From Sambucus nigra (Eukaryota > Streptophyta > Magnoliopsida > Dipsacales > Adoxaceae): a stretch of 64,000 nt of DNA. Where the stretch lies: NCBI GenBank assembly GCA_949130495.1, contig OX422207.1, positions 829,844,073 through 829,908,072 of the forward strand, read 5' to 3'. The position numbers and the translations under genes were made by a program. The notes beneath the pieces were generated by a model that ran no database searches, had not been told where the DNA came from, and saw nothing but the letters and a program-made list of their open reading frames with translations. Of this stretch, positions 34,240 to 44,302 are shown piece by piece; the first letter of the stretch is position 1; each line of letters begins with the position of its first letter.

Positions 34240-34439
34240 TTCATTCGAAGTTGTCATTCGAACGAGGTCTGCCAACGAGTTCCCCAATTGGCCACTAGAA
34301 TGTCGTTCGAACGAGATTGTTGTTCGAACGAGAATTCCAATGAGATTTCTAACGAGTTCAAATTTTTATACACTAGAACTTCGTTAGAAGGCTCGTTCGA
34401 ACGAGAATCTCGTTCGAACGAGAATCTCGTTCGAACGAG
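34240..34439 (+). promoter_or_regulatory. LTR palindrome cluster (34.3-kb copy)
   Basis: Six TTCGAACGAG cores. The last three are perfect 14-mers CTCGTTCGAACGAG at 34392-34405, 34409-34422 and 34426-34439, spaced exactly 17 bp apart. Degenerate half-forms (TCGTTAGAAGG, TAACGAGTTC) lie between. Confidence 0.65.
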
Positions 34440-35507
34440 TTTTGGCAGGAACAGTTATTTTGGCAGTTTTGATCAGTTTTTCTCACTTTCCCACTTCTTT
34501 TCCCACTAACTTTTCACCTGAATAATTAAGTGCGGAAACCAACTTGTTCAACTTAACTTTTTCATATCCTACAACCTCCAAGAGAGAGTTTGAGAGCAAA
34601 ATTCAAAGAAGAAAAAGTTCATGTTTGAGTGTCTACTTTTCAAAGTATAATCTTTCAAAACACTTCTGTTTTACACCCATAGTTTATTTATTCCAAGCTT
34701 CCATATAAATATCTTTCTTGGAGAGTGTTTGGCACCGGTTTATCTATACACCTTGAAAAAGAGAAGTTTGGGTTTACTTCTACATCCCTCAAAAAAGAAG
34801 TTCATTGTTTTGTTGCGGCATTCTCACATGGTGAAAGGAACCACGTGTGATTGACGGTGTACCTAATGTCTCATTGGTGAAGTCCAAGATTCCGGTGGAG
34901 ATCCAGGGTTATCTACTAGGCGGAGGTGTTTTCAAGAAGACGCATCAAGGCTTGAAAGGGGTCGAGTTGAGGAAGTAAGTCATCTGTCTTGTAATTGTAA
35001 AACCATACTTAGTGGACTTAAGGTTAGGGCCATCCGAGATTTTTTTTTCCCGTTGTGGGTTTATCCTCGTACATCGCGATGTAGTGGTTTGTTGTTTAAT
35101 TTTATCTTGCTATATCACCTAGAACACATTCTTAGGTAAAAAGATAAAATTTGGTTTTAATCACTACTTGTTTAATTTGGTGCTAAATTAATTTTGGGTA
35201 ATGTGTAGTTAATTCAAGTCATTAATTTAATTTGCTAAAATTTGGTTTGGCCTAATTTGATTAAATGAAAAATATGACTTAGGCAAATTTTTAGGACCTG
35301 GGTTAATTAATATGGTTTAAGTGAAATTAATATTGTGTGTGAGTTCCATCATATTTTACTTGGGTTTAATTTTAATTTGAATAGAAATTAAAATTTGTTA
35401 AATTGTTTAATTGAACCATTATCCCTACTCCGCGTATATTTAAAAAGGAATTTGTTTTAATTTTTGGGAAAACTTTAAAATTGGGGTTCCACTCACGCGT
35501 TTCAGAT

Positions 35508-35519
35508 TGGTATCAGAGC
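35508..35519 (+). other. Primer binding site (initiator tRNA-Met)
   Basis: TGGTATCAGAGC, three bases after the LTR end TTTCA. Confidence 0.85.
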
Positions 35520-35568
35520 CAAAATGATAAATTATTTCGTTAAGATCCTTTAATTTTTTTTGGCTAAA

Positions 35569-37499
35569 ATGAAATTTTTCCCATTCTCAAAATTTCCTAT
35601 TTTCGATGGTTCTAATTACGCGTAATGGAAAGCGCGAATAAAATCGACACTTAAATCTATCGACGAGAGGGTTTGGTTATCTGTAGTTAGCGGGTGGTCC
35701 CCACCAACTCATTTAGTAGATAATGAACGTGTTCCCAAATCGGCCGATAGGTGGAGTGAGAGTGAATTTAAACTTTCAAATTTTAATTCCCGAGGTTTAA
35801 ATGCCTTGTTTAGCGCTGTCACACCGGATGAATTCCGACGCATTATGACGTGTGAGACCGCTAAAGAAGCTTGGGATATTTTACAACTCAATCATGAAGG
35901 AACAAGTGTCGTTAAAGCTTCAAAACTCCAAAACATCACCACTCAATTTGAAACCATCAAAATGAACGATAAAGAAACTTTTGATGAATTTTATGCTAGA
36001 CTTTCCGATATTGTTAATTCATCTTTTAATTTGGGAGAGAAAATACCCGACAACCGAGTAGTAAAGAAAATTTTAAGGTCCCTACCCGATAGATTTATTC
36101 CAAAAGTGACCGTTTTAAATTATTTACCAACTTTAGCCTCTACAAAATTAGAAGAGCTCGTAGGTGACTTACAAACCTATGAACTAGACATGTTTTCCTC
36201 TAAAACTGAAAAGAAAATTGAAAAGGGCACTGCTTTAAAAGCTCGAAAAGAGGAAAAAAAAGTAGTAGAGAGCGATAGTGAAAGTGACTCGGAAGACATG
36301 GCCTTGTTCGTTAGGAATTTTTGAAAATTTCTTAAATTTAACAAAGATAAATTTAAAAATGATTTTAAGAAATTTGAAACTTTTAAGCATGACAAAGCCG
36401 AAAAGAACCCTAAAACTTCTAAAGGAAATTTAACAGGGATGAGTCAAATAGGTATTTTGGTTGTGAGGGTTATGGCCATAGGGCTGTTGAGTGCCCCACT
36501 AAATTAAGGAGAGAGGGTAAGCAACCCATTTCATATAATGCAACTCTTAGTGATAGTGATAACGAAGAGGGACCCGATTCCTCCACTAAGCCCAATTTTG
36601 TGGCTTTTATGTCTAGTCATGTGAGCACCGATAGTGAATCTTTCCATGAAGATATACAAACATATGACACTTCCGTGGTCAAAGTTTTTTATTCCCTTAT
36701 TTTTTATGGTAGTGAGAGTGAAAGAGAGAGAGAGAGAGTGAAAATAAAGAGGTTGATGTGAGTGAACTTCAAGTTTCTTTTCAAGAATTATTTAAAGAAT
36801 CTATTAAATTAAAAAGAGCTAATTTGAAGTTAGAATCGTGTTTAAAAGAACGTATCAAGGTCATTGATGATAGTGCGTGAGTGGAAGACCTTAGGACACG
36901 TGAGAGAACTCTTCGAGAGAAGCTAAAATATATAGAAGGTGAGAGAGAAAGCCTTAGGGGTGTAATGGAATCCTTGAAAAATGAGCTTCTCGTGTTTGAA
37001 GAGAAAAATGTTTTGGTAGAGTCTAAAATCTTAGAATTAGAAAATAAACTAAAATACTCTAGCAAAGTCAAATTTTATTTGGAGTGTAGGTTCGAAAAAC
37101 TAGATAAAATCTTAGGCACGGTCCAAATAAAAAATGCCTTGTGTGGTTTAGGCTTCGATACTTGTAGTAAAATAACTCATAAAGCCAAAACCCATGTTTT
37201 AGGATAATCCACTAGGAAAGCTTTTAGATATCACTCCTTAGGTAAATCTTTTCGCCGTGACTTTAGATGTTCACATTGTGGTCGAAAAGGTCATCTTAGA
37301 AAATTTTGTTTTGATCTTAAAAGAGGTCCTAGAAAATCCCTTCGTAAGGCAACCGAGGTAGCCAAGATTCCTACACCCCGAGTTAGTCACTCATCGTTAG
37401 TTTGGGTTAGGAGATCCGACTTAGTTTCTTTACAAAGTAGGATTTTTGATTCTCATTTACTATCACATGCTTCCTCCCTTGTTAAACCTAAAGGTTGAA
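35569..37499 (+). pseudogene. Copia-type gag with UBN2 domain and two zinc knuckles
   Basis: Gag of the gag-only element and the best-preserved copy here. The ATG at 35569 opens FPIFDGSNYA, then a TAA stop where relatives have Gln or Tyr, then WKARIKSTLKSIDERVWLSV. The long frame at 35806-36324 holds the UBN2 domain (EAWDILQLNHEG, SKLQNITTQFE, FDEFYARLSDIV, LRSLPDRF). A stop at 36322 and a frame change precede knuckle 1 (about 36450-36500), YFGCEGYGHRAVECPTK, whose first Cys is Tyr. A Ser/Asp-rich acidic stretch and a coiled coil follow (36881-37207), then a second frame change and an intact knuckle 2 CSHCGRKGHLRKFC (37268-37309). The frame ends at 37499 after a VWVRRSDL phrase, with no protease behind it. 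Three to four disabling changes; not functional as is. Confidence 0.75.
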
Positions 37500-38719
37500 T
37501 GTGTTAGTGTTTGCATACTTTAGCTTCTGTACTTCATACTATATCATCATGCTAAATGTATGCTTGTTTAATCATTTTCTAGTCTATGCTCCATGCCTTT
37601 CCACATGCTAGAATTATGATTTTTGTTTATCTTTTGTATTATATTTATTCCTTCTTGTTTGCATTAAATGAAAAATACAAAAAGATTTTTATTTATCATT
37701 TGTGTTTTACCTTTTAGTAATTTAGGCTTAATGAAAGATACAAATGATTTGTGTTTGTCTTTTGAGTATTTATTTTTATTTTTATTTTTGATTAAAAATT
37801 TCAAAAACTCAAAAAAAATTTATGTTGTGTGTATTTTAGTTTGACACACTTTATGTGGCATATAATTGTGTTTGAATCCCCTCTTTTACGCTTCCATGTG
37901 GCTAGAACTTTTGGTTAATATTTTCAATCCTTAAAGTGTTCTTTACCATGCTTAAATGGAGTAGTTGGATTTTGTATTGCTTAAATGGATTTTTTTTATA
38001 TGCCTCTATTCACACATGCACGAGCTCTTTTGAAATTTAATCGTCATATGTTATATTTGAGCTTTGTGAGATGTTTTCCAATTAATTTTGTCATCTACAT
38101 ATTTGTGACCTAGGAGGACTAGTGCATGTCAAAATCCGTTGCAGTGAGATTTATGAGATAAAAAATATTATATATAAATGTGCACGGGGAAGGGATCCGA
38201 AAGGAATAATAATCCTTTGCGAATAGTAAGCCACCGTTTGAATGGACCTAAAAGAAAAAACGTGGTCCAAAGGCCTAAAAATAGAATATGGCATTAAAAG
38301 AAAAAATAATTGTCAAGGCCTATGTTTATTTGATATATTCATTCAAATATATATACTTATTGAGGGAGATTGGATGGCATATCAACGGTTTGCACAATGT
38401 CCATTTATCCTAGTTGTCCTTTCATTGTCATGACTCTATTTGGTTTGTAGAATTATCAAAACTTTAGGATTGTATGCATTGTGTATGTTTGTTCATTGAG
38501 TTCAATCTATATTGTCACATGAGGTTATATTCAAATGTGATAAAGTTTTCAATCAATTGAGAACTCCGTGGACATGTTTTAAGTGTTTGGGTCTAAATTT
38601 AATTATTACTAGTTCACACCCCTACACTTTCGTTTCCATATGACACATTTTTGCCATACGAGTGTGAAAAACTTATCGTATTTTGTGTCATTTGTGTGTT
38701 ATTGGTATAATTAAAGTAC

Positions 38720-38766
<47 letters not shown>

Positions 38767-39061
38767 ATTTGTGTTTCTATGCCTAACTTTCTAGTCCATC
38801 TTTGCTCCCACTTCATTTTTGGTATCTATCTTGGTGCATTCTTGTTGATATCACATGCTTAATAATTTATGTATCATATTGGTATCACTATACTGAATTT
38901 TAGTTGGTATCCTTTATTCTTTATATGGATTAGTTATAATTTTGTTGCCCATATGCTTTAAATGTTAATATCTTGTGCATTATCATGTTTAAATTAGTTA
39001 ATATCCTTTGTCTATTCCTAAACAAAAAGGGGGAGAATGATAGGGGGAGAAATGGTATCTA
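37500..39061 (+). other. Post-gag spacer of the gag-only element
   Basis: No ORF. Contains ATGAAAAATACAAAAAGATT (37669) and a second weaker copy, CACATGCACGAGCTCTTTTG, AAGCCACCGTTTGAATGG, TTTGCACAATGTCC, AGTTCACACCCCTACACTTT, then AAAAAGGGGGAGAATGATAG. All have counterparts in the same order at 23400-24820. A (TA)n microsatellite occupies 38720-38763. Confidence 0.65.
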
Positions 39062-39065
39062 CGAA
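39062..39065. other. Rearrangement junction with filler bases CGAA
   Basis: Left of it the sequence follows the copia spacer (GGTATCTA); right of it the solo LTR begins at a point equal to 30498. The four bases CGAA belong to neither side, as expected for end joining without homology. Confidence 0.6.
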
Positions 39066-41121
39066 TTTTTATGAAATTATGATGATTAATCCAAGAAAAG
39101 ACCAATTGATGATGAATTGACAGTTATGAAACCTTTAGAATCATATAGTTAGGTTGTATAATGATCCTATATGTTTACTTTAGAATTTAACACCTTGAAA
39201 TGATGATTTGAGACAAGAACTGGACTTAAAATGAAGCAAACCCGTAGCCTGCACCTGCTTGATCGATCGATCGACATTCATAGGTTGATCGATCGATGGT
39301 GCTCGATCGATCGACATTCATAGGTCGATCGATCGACCTTCCCAGAAACAGTGATCTTTTTTCCCTTTTTAGGATTTAACAGATTTCAGCCATTTGAAGG
39401 TTGAACGAGGGGATTATGTAAAGACGTTAGGACTTAGGAGAGACCAGTAGGGACGTAATTAAAATCCTAGAACATATTATAATTGATTGGGAATATAGTG
39501 ATTGAATTTATGAGGGTTCGACAAGTAATTTCCTATTTTACGATACAGAGCATGATTTATATTATTAGGAGTGATAAGTTAGGACATGAAACATAAATAA
39601 AGAGCTAAGGGTACTGAATTAATATTTGGGAAAGTTTGGAGATTTAGTAACCTCTACGGTTAGGATTAAGTACTCGAAATTTCACGACGTGAGACGTATC
39701 GACAAAATATAATATATATCATCCGGAATAATCATAGTGTATGAACTTTGACTAATGGTATAAGGCTGAAATATACCCTTAATAAAATAAACAACTATTT
39801 AAGTTGTGTGAATGCTTAATATATGGATTATTATGTGTATGACATATCTACCATACTTGCTATCACGGGAGGTGGGCTATTTATAAGGGCCATCTAATCT
39901 TTGTGTGCCTACGGGGGGATTTAGACTAGTACCTCAAGAATATAGGGCTTGGAATGGCTTATTTTGAGTTAATATGCCAGCAGACCATGGGAACGTTGGT
40001 ATGTGCGTGACCCGTATGTATGGCCAATATATGTGATTTTGGCTTATTGAAACGATTCCTGAGATTCGAAATACGTAGTCCTTATGTACATGATGTACCG
40101 GGATTCGATAGTAGAGTATGTGTGCACCACACCTTAGCCTAGTGGTTCTATATTTGTATATTTATGCTGAGAATGATATACTTGCATTTATAACTAGCTC
40201 ATTGTTAAACTATGAATACTAATATTTGGGATACTTGAATGGGATTAAAAATGTGATAATACATATCGTAATTGATGTAATAATTCCGATAAATGAAAAG
40301 GTAAGCTGCATGCAGAAAATATTAGAATAGTACGAATAGACCCCTATATTATAAGAAGACGTGAAGTAATTACAGACTAGCTAATTAGTGGCATAACTAG
40401 GATGGGTTAAGGATATACGTAAAGCGTACACATTAGTTGAGGGGTTAAGGATTCATGTGAGAACTCGTAACATACATGTATGAAATATTTACTATTTAAT
40501 GTAATTAAATACTTATTGTCTTTTAAGCTGTTTTCACCTCCGGCTCTGACCCGTTTGCTTTCAAAGATATTTTTCTTGTAAAACCTTTTTAGGTACCCCG
40601 CCACATGGATGCCAAGCATAGGAGTTCCATTCCATAGACGTGCTGTAGCTGTAGTGGAAGTTACAGGATCTCGGTATTAGACGCCTCCACATTCTGCATT
40701 TGATTCTATTCAGGGTCATCTATCAGTTAGGGTATGTCACCCCTTTCCATTTAGTTATAGCATTCCCAGTGTACCAGTTTCATTTCAATTTTTGGAATTT
40801 ATTTAGTTATTCAGACTCCGTTTTGGATTTTATTCAGTAATTGTATTATTCAGGGGAGTGTTACTCCAGACTCATGTTATCATTCCATTACCATTCTATT
40901 TTGTTATAGATGTGGATGTGGTATAATTAGCTTATAATTTCTTTGGTTGTATGTTAATTTCATTTAATAAAATTGACAACTCACTTTTTAAATATTTGGT
41001 GGCTAGTAATTATTTTAAAACATTTTTTGACAGTGATGCGATGGACTGAACCAACATGACATTTTGTATGAATTTGAATAAAGGAGTAGCTACCCGGTAT
41101 TTAATTAGACGGGATGTCACA
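39066..41121 (+). mobile_element. Second, 5'-truncated copy of the Ty3-type solo LTR
   Basis: Matches 30498-32526 closely and ends TGTCACA followed by the same TCAGG (41122-41126), so it is the same insertion event duplicated rather than an independent one. Differences include an extra GATCGATCGAT unit at 39261-39338. Downstream flank 41127-41684 likewise matches 32532-33108. Confidence 0.75.
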
Positions 41122-41689
41122 TCAGGTTCTCATTACACTTCACACCTAACGTTTGGAACATATCGGTTTGACCCACGAGTAACCCATAAATCCGAGACAA
41201 GACATTATACACTTTGTGCGTCTCGTAAATGTTCGATGATAACTTGAAGAACGCAAGAGCCTTCTACGCTTCCTAGCTAGTCTACATTTTTCAGTGTGTT
41301 CCATATAGTATAAAATATATTTAAAGTTAACATTCAAAATAAATTCAAAATGATTCACGAATAAGACTTCTCTAACTTCCATTCTTATTTTCTTTGTTTG
41401 TTGCACAAAAAATTGAAATGCTAGAATATATGGAAAGATATATTCAGAAGAAATACAACTTTTCATTTCTATCTCCAAAGCCACCTCACTTCAATTTCGG
41501 AATTTCTCAATTCCCGAGTTAAAGAATTTAATCATCCTCATAGTCTCTTTTTTTTCATCTTCATCCCTTGACTAACTCGTCCCATATACTAACTCTACGT
41601 AATAGATATGTTTTGTGCCCCCCCATTATCAAACCCAGCAACCCGAGCGTTCCAGAGATGGCTACATGGACATCATTTTTAGAGCCTGT

Positions 41690-41883
41690 TATTAGAGTTT
41701 TATTTTGCATTGAGGGTATTTTAGTATTTTCCCTTCTCCTATTATTATTAGGTGGTTGTAGTAGGTTATATATATTCTCTCTTCTTCCTTTTATTGTAAG
41801 ACATTCTAGTGTATGGCAATATGAAACCCTAGCCCCTATTTTTCTCTCTTTCCATTTGATTGTAGATCTTTGATATATTATCA
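41690..41883 (+). repeat. 5' LTR of the young copia element
   Basis: 194 bp, TATTAGAG to ATTATCA, directly followed by the PBS. Confidence 0.85.
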
Positions 41884-41995
41884 TGGTATCAGAGCGGGAT
41901 CAAAGCTTAATCTCATCAACACAGTTCGCGGATCCATTTGATTGTAGATCTTTGACTAACTTGTCCCATATACTTTTTCTGTTCGCTCGACTGTT

Positions 41996-43069
41996 TTGAA
42001 GGTAATTATGGTCGTTTTCCTCCTATTTGTTCGATTAATTGTTCTTCGACCTCGTGTGGAACGTACCAAATTATCTCCAAAGTCAGCTATTTGTGTCTTT
42101 CTTGGTTATGGTGAGGGTCAAACGGGATGTCGTTGTTATGATCTAGTTACAAAAAAATTATATGTCTCTCGCCATGTTGTGTTTCTTGAGCATATTCCTT
42201 TCTTTTCTATTCCTGATAGCCCTCATGAACTGACTAAATCTGATCTCTTCAATATTGATCCGTTCTCTGATAATGATGAGAGTGTGCCATCTGAAGTACC
42301 TTGCACCACCGATAGTGTGCCACCCCATATTTCTCCTGTTCCTATTATTTCTACTGATGCAGGTACTTTGCCATCCGATGTTCCTGATGCTCCCCCTTCT
42401 CGTGTGGCCACCCAAGCACCTGCTGAAACGGTGGAACCTCCTTCTCGCTATCCAAAACGTCCACGTAAGTCCACTCAATCACTAGATTTTGTTTATTCTT
42501 GTTATTCTGATTCTTTTGCTTCATTTTTATCCTTTATTCACTGCCTCTCTGAGCCTTCGTCTTATAAAGAGGCAGTTATTGATTCTCTTTGGCAACAAGC
42601 TATGGCCGAGGAACTCTCTGCTTTGCATCAGACAGATACTTGGAGTTTGGTCCCCTTACCTGCTGGTAAGCGGGCAATTGGATCTCGTTGGGTATATAAA
42701 ATCAAAACCAGGTCAGATGGGTCAATTGAGTGGTATAAAGCAAGATTGGTTGCTCAGGGTTTTTGTCAGCAATATGGTATGGATTATGACGAAACCTTTG
42801 CTCGTGTTGCGAAATTGACTACTATTCGTACTCTTATTGCTTTTGCATCTGTTCGTCAGTGGCATATATCGCAAATGGATGTTAAAAATGCGTTCTTGAA
42901 TGGTGATCTTCATGAGGAGGTTTATATGACTCCTCCTCCGGGTGTTCCACATGGTCCTGGTGAAGTTTGTAGGCTTCAGAAAGCCTTATATGGTCTCAAA
43001 CAGGCACCATGGGCTTGGTTTGAGAAGTTTACTGCCGTGATTACCTCTCTTTGGTTCAATTCCAAGTGA
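41996..43069 (+). pseudogene. Copia pol: integrase C-terminus and N-terminal part of RT
   Basis: 357-codon frame. After an unrelated-looking head, residues about 20-65 are the SH3-like tail found after copia integrase (KLSPKSAICVFLGYGEGQTG, CYDLVTKKLYVSRHVVFLE). A Pro/Ser-rich linker ends RYPKRPRKSTQ. RT begins near residue 195 (WQQAMAEELSALHQTDTWSL, then GSRWVYKIK, YKARLVAQGF, WHISQMDVKNAFLNGDLHEE, KALYGLKQAPWAW). The frame stops at 43069 because of a single-base shift just before AAGTGAGAATG. The continuation lies in another frame from 43125. With catalytic integrase gone the element could move only with help. Confidence 0.8.
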
Positions 43070-43124
43070 GAATGATTCAGCTCTCTTTATCAGGTGCACC
43101 TCCGGTGGTCGTATTCTGGTCTCT

Positions 43125-44081
43125 TTGTATGTTGATGATATGATTATTACTGGGGATGATGTTGGTGGAATTACAACGTTGAAGTCTGAATTATCTCGTT
43201 GTTTTGAGATGAAGGATTTGGGACCCCTACGTTACTTTTTGGGTATTGAGGTAGATCATTCTCCAAAGGGTTATCTTCTCTCACAATCTAAGTACATCGG
43301 GGACATTCTTGAGCGTGCTCGCCTCACTGGTACTAAGATTGTTGATACCCCTTTGGAGCTTAATGTTCATCTTTTCCCGTATGATGGTGTTCTTTTGTCC
43401 GATCCCACCTTATATCGCACTATTGTGGGCAGCTTGGTTTATCTCATTATTACTCGTCCAGATATAGCTCATGCTGTCCATGTTGTTAGTCAGTTTGTTA
43501 CTGCTCCTACTACAGTTCATTGGGCAGTTGTTCATCGTATATTGCGATACTTGAGAGGCACTCGATTTCAGAGTCTTTTACTTCCTTCATCTTCTTCTTT
43601 GGAGCTGCGTGCATACTCTGATGCTGATTGGGCCGGTGATCCTGCAGATCGCAAATCAGTTACTGGATTTTGTGTGTTTCTAGGTGATTCTCTTGTTTCT
43701 TGGAAGAGCAAAAAGCAAGTTGTTGTTTCCGTGTCTTCCACGGCAGCCGAGTACCGTGCTATGGCTTCTACCACTCGCGAAGTTGTTTGGCTACGTCGGT
43801 TACTTGCAGATATGGGTGTCTCTCTTTCTCAGCCCACTCCTATGTACTGTGATAATAAGAGTGCTATTCAGATTGCTCACAATTCAGTTTTTCATGAGAG
43901 GACTAAGCACATTGAGATTGATTGTCATATTACTCGTCATCATCTTACGCATGGCGCCATCACTTTGCCTTTTGTTTCTTCTTCCGCACAGATAGCTGAT
44001 TTGTTTACGAAGTCTCATCCAGTTCAGCGTTTTCGTTTTTTGGTTGGCAAACTCTCAATGCTTCTCGCTGCAGCATCGTGA
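43125..44081 (+). pseudogene. Copia pol: RT active site, thumb and RNase H
   Basis: 318-codon continuation of the broken pol. The RT catalytic YVDD is at codons 2-5 (43128-43139), followed by LGPLRYFLGIEV and the thumb (YRTIVGSLVYLIITRPDIAH). RNase H is complete by motif: AYSDADWAGD, SSTAAEYRAM, YCDNKSAIQIAHN and RTKHIEIDCHITRHH, giving the expected acidic residues. LFTKSHP precedes the C-terminus. The frame is otherwise clean, in line with a recent insertion. Confidence 0.8.
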
Positions 44082-44102
44082 GTTTGAGGGGGGGGGGGGG
44101 GG

Positions 44103-44297
44103 TATTAGAGTTTTATTTTGCATTGAGGGTATTTAGTATTTTCCCTTCTCCTATTATTATTAGGTGGTTGTAGTAGGTTATATATATATTCTCTCTTCTT
44201 CCTTTTATTGTAAGACATTCTAGTGTATGGCAATATGAAACCCTAGCCCCTCTTTTTCTCTCTTTCCATTTGATTGTAGATCTTTGATATATTATCA
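44103..44297 (+). repeat. 3' LTR of the young copia element
   Basis: 195 bp direct copy of 41690-41883, preceded by a 15-G tract. Confidence 0.85.
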
Positions 44298-44302
44298 CCT
44301 GT

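Larger units (their letters stand above)
33447..35504 (+). repeat. 5' LTR of the gag-only copia element
   Basis: 2,058 bp, TGTAAGGACACAAATCTCC to CACGCGTTTCA. Includes a 402-bp foldback MITE (33696-34097), without which it is 1,656 bp, similar to the 1,597-bp LTR at 25152. The palindrome cluster is at 34240-34439. Confidence 0.75.
33447..39061 (+). mobile_element. Gag-only copia-type retrotransposon lacking its 3' end
   Basis: 5' LTR 33447-35504, PBS 35508-35519, gag 35569-37499 and spacer 37500-39061. Comparison with the 25.1-kb copy shows it should continue for about 330 bp to a PPT and a 3' LTR, both absent: the element stops at GGTATCTA (39061) and is joined to a solo-LTR copy. No protease, integrase, RT or RNase H lies between gag and the spacer, so the family is non-autonomous by design. 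The preceding ATTAT (33442-33446) is its presumed target site, empty in the other copy at about 44641. Confidence 0.75.
41690..44297 (+). mobile_element. Young, internally deleted Ty1/copia element
   Basis: 2,608 bp with LTRs of 194 bp (41690-41883) and 195 bp (44103-44297) differing by one substitution and two small indels. TSD CCTGT is at 41685-41689 and 44298-44302; the undisrupted sequence is at 33106. Both LTRs begin TATTAG and end ATCA, so the 5' terminus is TA rather than TG. PBS TGGTATCAGAGC is at 41884-41895; the PPT is a run of 15 G at 44088-44102. Gag, protease and most of integrase are deleted; RT and RNase H remain. Confidence 0.85.

Noticed and set aside
34240..34439. Palindrome cluster as heat-shock elements
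   Set aside because: Heat-shock elements need TTC and GAA spaced by two bases; here TTCGAA is contiguous, so the ONSEN analogy is not supported.
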